The translations under genes were made by a program, and so were the position numbers. The notes under the pieces were generated by a model. It did not search any database, had not been told where the DNA came from, and saw only the letters and a program-made list of their open reading frames with translations. Shown piece by piece: positions 26,315 to 38,384 of a stretch of DNA of 64,000 nt. Position 1 is the first letter of the stretch, and each line of letters starts with the position of its first letter. Source of the DNA: Xylocopa sonorina (lineage: Eukaryota > Arthropoda > Insecta > Hymenoptera > Apidae); assembly GCF_050948175.1 (NCBI RefSeq), contig NW_027490098.1, forward strand, positions 2,170,001 to 2,234,000, written 5' to 3'.

Positions 26315-27368
26315 TATTGCTTCGATGCGTAGACATCTGCAAACGCTATTTCCTAGCGAGGAAGTGTCGCTTCACATTCATTTGAAGTGTAGACGAGGAA
26401 TACATAACACTTCGCAAATCATATTATATCTTACCATGAAACATAGAAATGAGATGCGATATCGCGTTTTAAGAATCATAAGAACTCTATTGCTACGATA
26501 AGTAGACATCTGCAAACGCTATTTCCTTGCAAGGAAGTGTCGCATTTACGTTCATTTGAATCGTAGACGAGGAATGCATAACACGTCGCAATGAATATTA
26601 TATCTTATCATGAAACATAGATATGAGATGCAATATCTCGGTTTAAGAAGCATTTGAACTCTATTGCTTCGATGCGTAGACATCTGCAAACGCTATTTCC
26701 TAGCGAGGAAGTGTCGCTTCACATTCATTTGAAGTGTAGACGAGGAATACATAACACTTCGCAAATCATATTATATCTTACCATGAAACATAGAAATGAG
26801 ATGCGATATCGCGTTTTAAGAATCATAAGAACTCTATTGCTACGATAAGTAGACATCTGCAAACGCTATTTCCTTGCAAGGAAGTATCGCATTCACATTC
26901 ATTTGAAGTGTAGACGAGGAATACGTAACACTTCGCAAATCATGTTATATCTTACCATGAAACATAGAAATGAGATGCGATATCGCGTTTTAAGAATCAT
27001 ATGAACTCTATTGCTACGATACGTAGACATCTGCAATCGCTATTTCCTTGCAAGGAAGTGTAGCATTTACTTTCATTTGAATCGTAGACGAGGAATGCAT
27101 AACACTTCGCAATGAATATTATATCTTATCACGAAACATAGATATGAGATGCAATATCTCGTTTTAAGAAGCATTTGAACACTATTGCTTCGATACGTAG
27201 ACATCTGCAAACGCTATTTCCTTGCAAGGTAGTGTCGCATTTACATTCATTTGATGTGTAGACGAGGAATACATAACACTTCGCAAATCATATTACATCT
27301 TACCATGAAACATAGAAATGAGATGTGATATCGCGTTTTAAGAATCATAAGAACTCTATTGCTACGAT

Positions 27369-29262
27369 AAGTAGACATCTGCAAACGCTATTTCCTTGCA
27401 AGGAAGTATCGCATTCACATTCATTTGAAGTGTAGACGAGGAATACGTAACACTTCGCAAATCATGTTATATCTTACCATGAAACATAGAAATGAGATGC
27501 GATATCGCGTTTTAAGAATCATATGAACTCTATTGCTACGATACGTAGACATCTGCAATCGCTATTTCCTTGCAAGGAAGTGTAGCATTTACTTTCATTT
27601 GAATCGTAGACGAGGAATGCATAACACTTCGCAATGAATATTATATCTTATCACGAAACATAGATATGAGATGCAATATCTCGTTTTAAGAAGCATTTGA
27701 ACACTATTGCTTCGATACGTAGACATCTGCAAACGCTATTTCCTTGCAAGGTAGTGTCGCATTTACATTCATTTGATGTGTAGACGAGGAATACATAACA
27801 CTTCGCAAATCATATTACATCTTACCATGAAACATAGAAATGAGATGTGATATCGCGTTTTAAGAATCATAAGAACTCTATTGCTACGATAAGTAGACAT
27901 CTGCAACGCTGTTTCCTAGCAAGGAAGTGTCGCATTTACATTCTTTTGAAGTGAATACGAGGAATACATAGCACTCCACAATGAATATTATATATTGTCA
28001 TGAAACATAGAAATGAGATGCGATATGGCGATTTATGAAGCATTAGATGTCTATTGCTTCGATACGTAGATATCTGCAAACGCTATTTCCTAGCAACGAT
28101 CTGTCGCATTAACATTCATTTGAAGTGCAGACGTGGAATACATAATACTTCGGAATGAATATTATATCTTATCACGAGACGTAGAAATGAGATGCGATAT
28201 CGCGTATTAAGATGCATTAGAACCCTATTGCTACGAATCGTAAACATCTTCCGACGCTATTTCCTAGCAACGAAGTATCGCGTTTACATTCAGTGATGTG
28301 AATGCAAGGTATACATAACACTGCACAATGAATATTATATCATATCATGAAACATGTTAATTAGATGCGATATGACTATTTAAGAAGTATTAGAACTCTG
28401 TTGCTTCGATACGTATACATCTGCAAGCCCTATTTCCTAGCAAGGAAGTGTCGCATTTACAATCATTTGAAGTGTTTGCGATGTATACATGGGACTTCGC
28501 AATGAATATTATATATTATCATGAAACATAAAAATGAGATGCGATATGGCGATTTAAGAAGCATTAGAGCTCTATTTCTTCGATCCGTAGACATCAGCAA
28601 ACGCTGTTTCCTGGCAAAGAGGTGTCTCATTTACATTCTTTTGAAGTGAATACGAGGCATACATAACACTGCACAATGAATATTATATCTTATCATGAAA
28701 CTTAGAAATAAGATGCGATATCGCGATTTATGAAGCATTAGAACTCTCTGGCTTCGATTCGTAGACATCTGCAAACGCTACTTCCTAGCAAGGAAGTGTC
28801 GCATTTGCATTAATTTGAAGCGTAAACTAGGAATACATAACACTTCGCAATGAATATTATATCTTATCATGAAACATAGGACGCGATATCTGGTATTAAG
28901 AAGCATTAGAACTCTGCTGCTTCGATACGTAGACATCTGCAAACGCTATTTCCTAGCGAGGAAGTGTCGCATACACATTCATTTGAAGTGTAGACGAGGA
29001 ATGCATAACACTTCGCAATGAATATTATATCTTATCATGAAACATAGATATGAGATGCAATATCCCGTTTTAAGGAGCATTTGAACTCTATTGCTTCGAT
29101 ACGTAGACATCTGCAAACGCTATTTCCTTGCAAGGAAGTGTCGCATTTACGTTCATTTGAATCGTAGACGAGGAATGCATAACACTTCGCAATGAATATT
29201 ATATTTTATCATGAAACATAGATATGAGATGCAATATCTCGTTTTAAGAATCATAAGAACTC
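27369..29262 (+). repeat. Large internal duplication in the satellite, copy 2
   Basis: Second copy of the block at 24421-26314. Its first roughly 520 bp (three monomers) are also tandemly duplicated from 26847, so local unequal exchange continued after or during the larger duplication. Confidence 0.85.
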
Positions 29263-31601
29263 CATTGCTACGATACGTAGACATCTGCAAACGCTATTTC
29301 CTAGCGCGGAAGAATCGCATTTACATTCTTTTGAAGTGAATACGAGGTATACATAACACTCCACAATGAATATTATATCTTATCATGAAACATAGAAATG
29401 AGATGCGATATGGCGATTTATGAAGCATTAGATGTCTATTGCTTCGATGCGTAGACATCTGCAAACGCTATTTCCTAGCTAGGAAGTGTCGCATTTACAT
29501 TCTTTTGAAGTGAATACGAGTTATACATGACACTTCGCAATGAATATTATACCTTATCATGAAACATAGAAATGATATGCGATATCTCGTTTTATGAAGC
29601 ATTAGAACACTATTGTTTCGATACGTAGACATCTAGACCAGCTATATCCTAGCAAGGAAGTGTTGCATTTACATTCATTTGAAGTGTACGCGAGGTATAC
29701 ATGACACTACGCAATGAATATTATATACTATCATGAAACATGGAAATGAGAAACGATGTCGCGTTTTGAGAAGCATTAGAGCACTAATGCAACGATACGT
29801 AGACATCTGCAAACGCTATTTCCTAGCATGGAAGAGTCGCATTTACATTCTTTTGAAGTGAATACGAGGTATACATAACACTCCACAATGAATATTATAT
29901 CTTATCATGAAACATAGAAATGAGATGCGATATGGCGATTTATGAAGCATTAGATGTCTATTGCTTCGATGCGTAGACATCTGCAAACGCTATTTCCCAG
30001 CTAGTAAGTGTCGCATTGACATTCATTTGAAGTGTATGCGAGGTATACATGACACTACGCAATGAATATTATATACTATCATGAAACATAGAAATGAGAA
30101 ACGATATGACGATTTAGGAAGCATTAGAACTCTATTGCTTCGGTACGTAGACATCTGCAAACGCTATTCCCTAGCAAGGGAGTGTCGCATTTACATTCTT
30201 TTTAAGTGAATACGGGGTATACATATCACTGCACAATGAATATTATATCTTATCGTGAAACATAGAAATGAGATGCGATATGGCGATTTAAGAAGCATTA
30301 GAACTCTATTGCTTCGATTCGTAGACATCTACCAACGCTATTTCCTAGCAAGGAACTGTCGCATTAACATTCATTTGAAGTGCAGACGTGGAATACATAA
30401 CGCTTCAGAATGAATATTATATCTTATCATGAGACATAGAAATGAGATGCGATATCGCGTTTTAAGATGCACTAGAACTGCATTGCTTCGATACGTAGAT
30501 ATCTGCAAACGCTATTTCCTAGGATGGAAGTGTCGTATTTACATTCTTTGGAAGTGAATTCGAGGTATACATAACATACCACATTGAATATTATATCTTA
30601 TCATGAGACTTAGGAATGAGATGCGATAGTGCGTTGTAAGAAGCATTAGATCTATATTGCTTCGATCCGTAGACATCTGGAAACACAAATTCCTAGAAAG
30701 GAAGTGTCGCATTTACTTTCAATTGAAGCGTAGACGAGCAATACATAACACTTCGCAATGAATATTATATCTAATCATGAAACATACAAATGAGATGCGA
30801 TATCTCGTTCTAACAAGCATTAGAAGTCTATTGCTACGATACGTAGACATCCACAAACGCTACTTCCTAGCAAGGAAGTGTCGCATTTACATTCTTTTGA
30901 AGTGAATACGAGTTATACATGACACTTCGCAATGAATATTATACCTTATCATGAAACATAGAAATGAGATGCGATATCTCGTTTTATGAATCATTAGAAC
31001 ACTATTGTTTCGATACATCGACATCTGGACCAGCTATATCCTAGCAAGGAAGTGTTGCATTTACATCCATTTGAAGTGTAGGCGTGGAATACATAACACT
31101 TCGCAATGAATTTTATATCATATCATGAAACAAAGTAATGAGATGCAATATCGCGTTCTAAGAAGCATTAGATCTCTATTGCTACGATACGTAGACATCT
31201 GCAAACGTAATTTCCTAGCAAGGAAGTGTCGCATTTACATTCATTTGAAGTGAATACGAGGTATACATGACACTTCGCAATGGATATTATATCTTATCAT
31301 GAAACATAGGAATGTGATGCGATATCGCATTATAAGGAGCATTAGAACTCTATTGGTACGATACGTAAACATCTGCAAAGGCTATTTCCCAGCAAGAGAG
31401 TGTCGCACTTACATTCTTTTGAAGTGAATACGAGGTATACATGACACTTCGCAATGTATATTATATCTTATCCTGAAACATAGAAATGAGATGCGATATC
31501 GCGTTAAATGAAGCAATAGATCTCTATTGCTTCGAAACGTATACATCTAGAAACGCTTTACGTAGCAAGTGTGGCATTTACATTGTATTGAATTGTATAC
31601 G
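29263..31601 (+). repeat. Degenerate edge of satellite array
   Basis: Monomers are still alignable by the GATACGTAGACATCTGC and GAAGTGTCGCATTTACATTC cores but carry many private changes and no higher-order order. Divergence at an array edge with a homogeneous interior is the expected result of unequal crossing-over, so this looks like a true array boundary. The final partial monomer ends near GAATTGTATACG at about 31601. Confidence 0.85.
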
Positions 31602-32411
31602 CTGCAGAACCTGAGGACGACGTGTTTGCAACCAACAACAGAATGTGAATTCCGACTCCAGCAAACGTAAAACTAGCAGATTCACAATTTCGTCGACCGG
31701 CAAATGTGGATATGTTAATCGGCACCGGCCCCGCTTTATCATCCCTTAGCATCGGCCAGTACAAGCTTTCTCCTCGCAACTATTCTGAATTATTCCTCCA
31801 AAGGACCCAATTTGGACGGATCATCGGGAGGAGCGTATCCACATCGTCGTCGTGGAGGAGACATCAAACGTTCGTTACAACCCTGAATTTCGAACTTCAA
31901 AAATTCTGGGTGCTAGTAGAGGGTCCACACGTACGACAGCTATTTTCCGCGAAGCAGGAATGCGAGCAGTATTTTCACGACCACGTTAAACAGACACGAA
32001 CCGATCGTTACATTGTCGCACTGCCGTTCAGTGAAAAGAAGATGCTTTCGGACGATCGCTTTCGGACTATCTTCAGCGCCTTTCCTCGTCATCAGGTATA
32101 TTCATCAGCTAGCGGACGACGAAAAGGTGAATGCTCCTTTCGCATCGACCGTGCTCCAGCGAGATCTATACGTCGACGATCTCCTAACTGGCACAGATAA
32201 TTACGAAGACGCTAGACAACTACGGGATCAGGTAATAAAGCTACTTAACGGCGGCAACCTCCACATTCAACAATGGGTCTCGAACGAACCGAAACTTTTA
32301 GTAGGACTTCCGGAAGGCGAAATTCACCCAAAGTATTTTGGAGACGCCACAATGAAAGCTCTTGGCGTTTCGTGGCACGCGTAGAACGACCGAATCATCT
32401 ATTCCGTGGAT
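31602..32411 (+). pseudogene. pol: BEL/Pao pol, peptidase end and RT C-terminal part
   Basis: Frames at 31706-32200 and 32013-32384 encode the DMLIG...GPALSSLSIGQ segment and FELQKFWVL..EGPH, then jump to SSAPFLVIRYIHQLADDE and LYVDDLLTGT (YVDD at 32169-32180). About 190 residues of the RT fingers and palm, including the first catalytic Asp, are missing between these, so there is an internal deletion near 32060-32085 plus a frameshift. The coding sequence continues as GDATMKALGVSW up to the LTR insertion. Confidence 0.88.
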
Positions 32412-33936
32412 TGTAACGTCAGGCGTACCGCCTGCCACCCTCCGGCGTCCACCTCATCATCCCCAGCATCCGTATCCGGAGCCCCTGCACACGGGCCACC
32501 CGCCGACTCGCCGTCCCTACAGAAGGAGACAAAGGTACGAGAGGGAAGAAGGATGCAGCATGCCGCGCCCACGCGCGATCTCCACACACGAGGGGGAGGA
32601 CTTCACCCCGTATTACGAGGGCGAGGAGCTCTCCGACACGTACTGGGTCGAATCCCCAGCGATCACGAAGCCCTATACGTACTTCTCGTACATGTGGAAC
32701 TAGAATAAGCACACTACTCACATTTGTACATACACACCAACACACACCTAGATTTAAGTAAATATATGTATATATTTTATTCATGCACGGCTATGTTCCG
32801 TGCACTCGCGCGCACACTCGACGCTCGCGGCTCACGCTTAACGCGGGCCGCGCCCCACTCCGAACGGCCGCCCCACCACGAGGGCCGAGCGGCCGCCCTA
32901 CTCCGACCGTCCGCCCCACCGCGAGGGCCCAGCGACTCGCGCGCCGCGCGACCCAAGGAGGTCGCGGACGCGAGATCCGAGAGTCAGTTCCCATCTCATC
33001 TCCGAACCGGAGAGTTGCTAACTCATCTCCGAACTGGAGAGTTCCCATCTCATCTCCGAACCGAGGAGTTCTAATCCAGCATCCGAACGATGCACTTCCG
33101 ATCCGAGCAATAGGCTCATTCGCAACGAGCAATTAGCTCTAATGCATTCGTCTCTATCCATACTCCCATAGCGGAGTCCATTCGATACTTCATACTATTT
33201 CTAATTCTCATTGTAATCGTTAGTCAGTAACTTAGAATTTAGTCAAGTGTATCTAGTATAGTGAAATCATAGAATATAGTTTATTTTTACCAGATTCAAA
33301 GTATCTTTATTCGAGATCAAATACAATTCCTTAATTCTAATCCACGGGTACGCTCGCGATTATTCTAATTCTGTATCTCATCTGCGATAGTCTTGACGAC
33401 TAGAGCGAACCAGCGCTTAGTTGCTCCATCCTCACTTCTACCGTGTGCAGAATATCTTGCGCCCAGGTCGATCCCGGTAAGCTAGAGCGAACCAACGCTT
33501 AGCCGCGCCGTACTCAACCGAAGTTCAAGTATTCTCGATGAGCCTTGCACCTCCGACAAAGCGTACACGACGCGCGGGGAGGAGAGAGTTATTCGTCGTC
33601 TCGCTCGGGAATACGTGGGTGGTGCACCAGAATATTCAATTTCCTGCGTTCGAGTCCTGGTTCCTGTGAAGGAGGTTTCCTTCGCCGCACGACCCGTACC
33701 TCCGTTCCAGCCGTACGCCGCTGCCATCCCGGTTGCGGATCCAAGGCGCTCCAGGTACCTGGAAAGAGAAATCAGACAGCGGAATCAAGCCTTCGCAAGG
33801 TAAGTTAGTGTTAACTATCGTTTTATCGAGTCCGAAACGCCAACGAACCCGGTCCGGACGCAATTCGCGTTATTTTCGGGAACGGTTACGACTTTGTGCC
33901 ACCGTTGCGAGCGCAACCGCACCTCGGGACGTGACA
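32412..33936 (+). repeat. Solo LTR of the gypsy family inside BEL pol
   Basis: A 1525-bp sequence beginning TGTAACGTCAGG and ending GGGACGTGACA is the reverse complement of the LTRs at 13697 and 21048, so its sense strand is plus. It is flanked by a 4-bp duplication GGAT (32408-32411 and 33937-33940). It lacks 81 bp present in the other two LTRs, with GTACG at both ends of the missing piece. A solo LTR arises by recombination between the two LTRs of an integrated element, which removes the internal region. Confidence 0.94.
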
Positions 33937-34612
33937 GGATCCAAACATCGATACGAGGATCACCAAACGCATGATCTTATCCACCATGACAAAAATATTC
34001 GACCCGTTAGGTTTACTGGCACCAGTAATAATAACGGCAAAAATATTTATGCAACACCTTTGGAAACTGCAATTGGCCTGGGACGAATCACTACCAACTA
34101 TCCTCCATACAGAATGGTCCACGTACGTGAAGGAAATGCAGTTATATAACGAAACATTCTTCGAGTGACACGTATGCTAATCGAAGGTGCGAAGGGTGGA
34201 ATTACACAGGTTCTGCGACGCGAGCGAACGAGCATACGGAGCGTGCGTGTATCTACGGTCAGTCGACAATCGCGGACGAATTAAAACGAGACTATTATGC
34301 GCGAAATTTCGGGTAGCACCAGTAAAAGTTGTCAGCCTCGCACGTCTCGAACTTTGCGGTGCGGTGCTACTGACGTCATTATTGTCTAACGTCCGAGATA
34401 ATAATGCACGCCGATTCGACTCGATTAACTTCTGGACGCATTCCACGATAGTTTTAAATTGGCTGCAACTCGAACCAGCCACGCTAAGAACATTCGTGGC
34501 AAATAGAGTGGCCGAAATTCAAACGAGGACCGATAGCGGCACGTCAGGTCAAACGACAATCCAGCGGACCTCATATAGAGAGGACAAACACCGGCGGAAT
34601 TCTTGAAGCCCT
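33937..34612 (+). pseudogene. pol: BEL/Pao pol, RT-RNase H linker and RNase H part
   Basis: The frame at 33971-34168 has TKIFDPLGLLAPVIITAKIF, the hallmark linker of Pao-type pol. After two in-frame stops (34166-34186) the same frame resumes with ELHRFCDASERAYGACVYL and RLELCGAVLL, the Pao RNase H. The usual WTDSTIVLNW reads WTHSTIVLNW here (His codon 34439-34441), so a catalytic Asp is lost. Confidence 0.88.
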
Positions 34613-35937
34613 CCATCTGACGTCATGGACCATCGTGGTTTGCCGACGATAACAGGGATTGGCCGAAATCTACGTTCAACCTCGATTTGGAAATACCCGA
34701 TATTCATCCACATACATTCTTGGCAACGACCATCCGTAGCAACGAAATTCTCGGCCGCTATTCAGACGGCAAATTAAGGAGGACCGTCGCGTATTGCCTC
34801 CAATTCCGCAAAAATCATTGTAACACAGGACCTCTAACCGTACGAGAGGTCCACGACGCTAATGATCGGATCTTGAGGCTCGTGAAAGCCTTCGCGTTCG
34901 AAAAAGAGATCCGAAATTTGAAGAACGGTACAGAGCTGCATCCAAACAGTAACCGGCTCTCGCTGCAGCCATTCTTAGACGAAACGGGATTTCTACAGGT
35001 AGGCGGTCGACTACAAAACGCAAACATTCCCTGCGGACAGAAACATTCGATCCTGCTTCCAAGATCGCATCACATCACCGATCTGATCATTCGTCACACG
35101 CATTTAGAGGGACATCATTCGGGTATCAATACCACGCTGGCGACACTAAGGCAGAGGTATTGGCCCATTGATGGTAAGAAGTACATCCGGTGCTTCCGCG
35201 TAAAACCACCGGCCGTGAAATACGTAATGTGCACTCTACCTACGTCACGCGAATCCGAATGCCGATCCTTTTATAATTGCGGAACAGATTATTGCGGTCC
35301 TTTTTATATCAAGGAAAAACGTTTCCGAAATTGTGCGCGAGTAAAAATATATGTAGCAGTGTTTGTGTGCTTTGCAACGAGAGCGGTCTATCTTGAGATC
35401 GTCGGTGACATGACTACCGAAGCGTTCATCGCGGCATTGAAACGCTTCATCGGTCGTAGGGGCATCTGTCGGATCATTTATTCCGACAACGGGACAAAAT
35501 TTCGTTGGAGTGAATAACGAATTAAGCGCACTGTACCAAAAACTGCAAACGGACGATAAGGTAAGACACATCCTCACGGGCAAGGGAATATCATGGCATT
35601 TCATGCCAGCTCCTTCTCCCAATTTCGCGGCCTTTGGGAGGCAGCTGTGAAATCGTTTAAACACCACGTCAAACGAGTCGTCGGGGAAGATACGGGTTAC
35701 ATTCGAATAGTTCAATACGTTCGCGATCGAAATCGAAGCGATCCTAAACTCCCGCCCGCTTGCTCCATTATCATCCGATCCTAATGGTCCCTAACTCCGA
35801 CCCACTTCCTGATCGGCACGTAGTTTGCCCGAGACTGATTTCAGCGATACTCCTCGTAACTGATTGTCACACTAGCAACACATCCAGAACGTCCAGCAGG
35901 AATTTTGAACCAGGTGGCACAAGGAGGCTTGGATGGG
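34613..35937 (+). pseudogene. pol: BEL/Pao pol, integrase part
   Basis: The frame at 34687-35517 carries the zinc-binding region (HLEGHHSGINTTLATLRQRYW, with one Cys of the CXXC pair apparently lost in IRCFRVKP) and the DDE core: Asp in GTDYCGPF and Asp in IYSDNGTKF. A frameshift near 35500 and another near 35625 displace the rest; the third catalytic position is visible as LWEAAVKSFKHHVK. The C-terminal end can be followed to 35937 with two Trp codons turned to stops (TAG and TGA around 35870-35910). Confidence 0.87.
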
Positions 35938-37212
35938 CGATGTCGTCATCGTCGTGGTTGTTAATGTGGCCGGAGCGCTGCAGGGCGTGGGTGGAGGGCC
36001 CTGCAGTGGTGGTGTCGCTGGGGGGGTGCTGGAGGTGGTGGGCGCACCCCCCATCCTCTTCGCTGTAGCCCTGGTCACTCTCATTGGGACGGGCGGGAGA
36101 GACGTCGCCCTCATATTCCTCGACACCACCGCCGCTCCGGCCACGGCGGACGGGCTGCCCCTTGTGACCTCCGCGAAGGTGGTGGTTGGGGTCACTTTCC
36201 GGGCTGGTCCAGTTCGTCGGGGCGGACCGGGTTGGGGGGGCTCGGTCGACGCCCGCGCCTTCCTTGCGGTTGACGCGGACGCCGCCGGACTCTTCTTGTT
36301 CCTTGCAGGGGCAGGGGGCGTGGTGGTTTTGCCCCCTGAGGCCCTCCCCATTGACACCGGCCCGCCACTTGTCCTCGTTGACTTGGGGCTAGCCTCGTCC
36401 GCGGAGGAGCGCCGGCTTCGTTGAAATAGCGCCGCGAGGGTGACGGAGCTTCTCGTCGCGGCGCTGGATCCCACCGTGGTAGTAGTAGTAGTGGTAGTGG
36501 TGGTGGATCTCACTGTCCTTGTCGTTTTTCCGGCGGTGGGTGGACGAGTTCCTCGCCGGGGTTGCGTGGTGGTATTAGCGGTTGTCCTCTTTGACGTACT
36601 CGAGGAGGCCCCCCTCGACGCTGTAGATGTTGTTGTTGTTGTTGTTGTTGTCGTCGTGGTTGTTGTTGCTGCAGTGGAGGCAGCCGTCCCCGTTGCTCCG
36701 AAAACATTTAATCGAGCAGTAGCTGTTCGCGGTCTGGTGGAGGCGCACGTCGTTGCGCCCCCACAGGTCACCGGGGAAACACCCAGGGGGGGAAAGGAGA
36801 CCTCGCTCTCGGTGGAGAGATCCACCACGTCATGAGGTCGCGACTCGGCAACGTTGTCGCCGGGCGTTGCGCGGGCGGCACTCCCTGCAAGGGAGTTGTG
36901 TCTAACGGAGACACACGGACCCCCGGTGGCTGGATGACGGACCTGGTGGTGCGCCTTCACCTTCTTCAGCGCATACGCGCTGTCGTCGGCGAAGCCGCAC
37001 TCAGCACAGGTCCATCTCTTGATAGCACCGGGGTGATGGAGTTTGAGATGTTTAAAAAGATCCGTGTGTCTCAGATAGACACACGCTCCCTTTCTGCACA
37101 CCGTTCTGCCGACGAAGCAGAAGGGGCAGCGAAATTCGGCAGGGAACGGGTAATGCAGTATCACCACGCTATTCTCATTAGAACTTGTATTATTACTGCT
37201 ATTACCCGCCAT
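35938..37212 (-). pseudogene. RLE element ORF, unit 0, N-terminal fragment
   Basis: It starts at the ATG of MAGN, the first ATG in the frame, in a good context (A at -3, G at +4), and shared by all copies. It encodes the two N-terminal Cys/His fingers (CPFCFVGRTVCRKGAC...HLKLHH and CAECGFADDSAYALKK...HHQVRH), presumably for DNA target recognition, and then a Thr/Ser/Pro-rich linker with a long Thr run encoded by an ACN microsatellite. The frame is open for 425 codons to the breakpoint and then runs into antisense BEL sequence. Confidence 0.88.
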
Positions 37213-38237
37213 CGTTACGATAGTGTCGCAACGCAAACACTCGGCTCGTCTAATAAAATAAATAAGGTTGGATAATAAAACAAAACGCTCACCGGAGCGA
37301 AACACAGACGGTAACGATCGGAACGGGACGAACACGTAAGACGAAGGACAAATTGAATAAATAAGTATATACAATTATCACAAGGGACAACGCGAACGCG
37401 AACGCGAATAAATTAATATATCAATACGAATTAACGAACGGAATAGAATCTAATAAAATAAATAAAATAAAATAAAACAATTCCGCTGTGCCCGGTGGAC
37501 ACAGCCCCGCACGAACGAACCGAGCTTCGCGTACGTGACTAGCAACCGCAAACGGTTTAACTTTCCACGACACTCCACACGGCCTGGAAAACTCCGGACC
37601 GCGACGTATCGTGTTACACGGGATGTAAAGGGCCTCCGTGTACCCCGATCACTTAATTAAAACAAATAAACGGTGATTTTAATTAATCTAATAGCTGCTA
37701 TTTCGCAGCGACGACCCGTAAAATCGAGCAAAAAATTCGATTTACGGGCGTACGTGCAAACAGTCTAACACCCAAAACACGGAGAGGTCGAATTCAAACC
37801 CAACGGCTATAAGTGTAAAGTTTACACTTATAACCGGGTATAAGGTCAGACAAACCGATTCTACTCGGATTCAAACTCCTCGGAGGTCGAAATGGTCGAC
37901 CTAGGAGGAGGGACGTCACGTATGGACGTCTGACGTCTACCCGATGCGTTCAACACCACCGCATCGGGAGCACTTTAAACTAACTACGCGAAATGGGACC
38001 TCCACCGAAATTTCACGTGTTAGACTTACCAAGTCCGGGGTTCCACCAGCTAAGTCGAACGCACTGAACACTGCACCACACACGAGCACAGCACGCGCGA
38101 CGCGGATGATAACGCGACACTCCGGTGAGCGAGTCGGAAAGACACAAATAAAATAAATACTTAAGCTACTGATGGGAAAGACCAAGTGTGTGGGTTTATT
38201 GGTTAAAAGAATATATCTGATCCTTGGAAAGCTTATT
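37213..38237 (-). other. 5' non-coding region of unit 0
   Basis: About 1 kb between the U2 fragment and the ORF, on the minus strand. It contains several hairpin-forming segments conserved in all units: CCCGATGCG/CGCATCGGG, TATAAGTGTAAA/TTTACACTTATA, and CGGGGT/ACCCCG. It also has GGTAAGT (38024-38030), resembling a 5' splice site, and at 38178-38189 the complement of a U2 5' segment with one change (AAGACCAAGTGT). The unit's true 5' end within this stretch cannot be set from sequence alone. No coding gene is seen. Confidence 0.75.
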
Positions 38238-38384
38238 GAGCCGGTCCCAGAGGCACTGCAATACTGGGTCGACTCGCGGCGGAGGTGGAGCAAGCCCCAG
38301 CGGTCCGCCTTTTTCCAAAAATCAGGTTAATATTCTGACTCCTAATGAGGAGTGTATCAGATATTAAGCTGATAAGAACAGATA
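38238..38384 (-). ncRNA. U2: U2 snRNA 3' segment (147 nt), copy 1
   Basis: The minus strand reads TATCTGTTCTTATCAG and follows U2 snRNA to its 3' end. It covers stem-loop IIa (ATCAGCTTAATATCTGAT), IIb (ACTCCTCATTAGGAGT), the Sm site (GATTTTTGGA), stem-loop III (GGCGGA...GGGGCTTGCTCC...TCCGCC) and stem-loop IV (CCCAGTATTGCAGTGCCTCTGGG). The first 35-40 nt of U2, including the GUAGUA branch-site recognition sequence, are missing, so it cannot work as a spliceosomal RNA. The U2 5' end of the segment abuts the 3' end of unit A. Confidence 0.93.

Larger units (their letters stand above)
22643..31601 (+). repeat. 174-bp tandem satellite array, right arm (inverted orientation)
   Basis: These are the same monomers as at 1-13696 but on the opposite strand, starting abruptly inside a monomer at ATATCGCGTTTTAAG next to the gypsy LTR. 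Some monomers are 173 bp because of the variant GTCGCTTCACATTC, giving a 347-bp dimer (for example the units starting at 23881 and 24228). Homogeneity falls from left to right, and the last monomers before the BEL fragment differ at many positions and lack regular variant order. No gene is seen in this stretch. Confidence 0.95.
31602..35937 (+). mobile_element. BEL/Pao LTR retrotransposon remnant (pol only)
   Basis: Fragments of one BEL/Pao pol lie in order and orientation: end of the peptidase region (VDMLIGTGPALS), RT end with YVDD, the linker FDPLGLLAPVI, RNase H, and integrase ending near QNVQQEF and TRWHKE. LTRs, gag and the RT N-terminus are missing. The copy is broken by frameshifts and stops and interrupted at 32412-33936 by a solo gypsy LTR. 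The left junction is with degenerate satellite and the right junction with a minus-strand RLE element; neither shows a BEL LTR. Confidence 0.93.
35938..38237 (-). mobile_element. RLE non-LTR (Utopia-like) unit 0, 5' part only
   Basis: This unit is the 3'-truncated end member of the array. It retains the 5' region (37213-38237) and the first 425 codons, then stops at 35938, where CGATGTCGTC still matches the intact copies but the sequence to its left is BEL pol on the other strand. RT and endonuclease are absent. Its linker differs from the other units more than they differ from one another, so it is a separate subfamily. Confidence 0.9.

Noticed and set aside
37213..38237. HDV-like ribozyme at the RLE 5' end
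   Set aside because: Several hairpins are present, but I could not assemble the nested pseudoknot with its conserved nucleotides by eye, so no feature is called.
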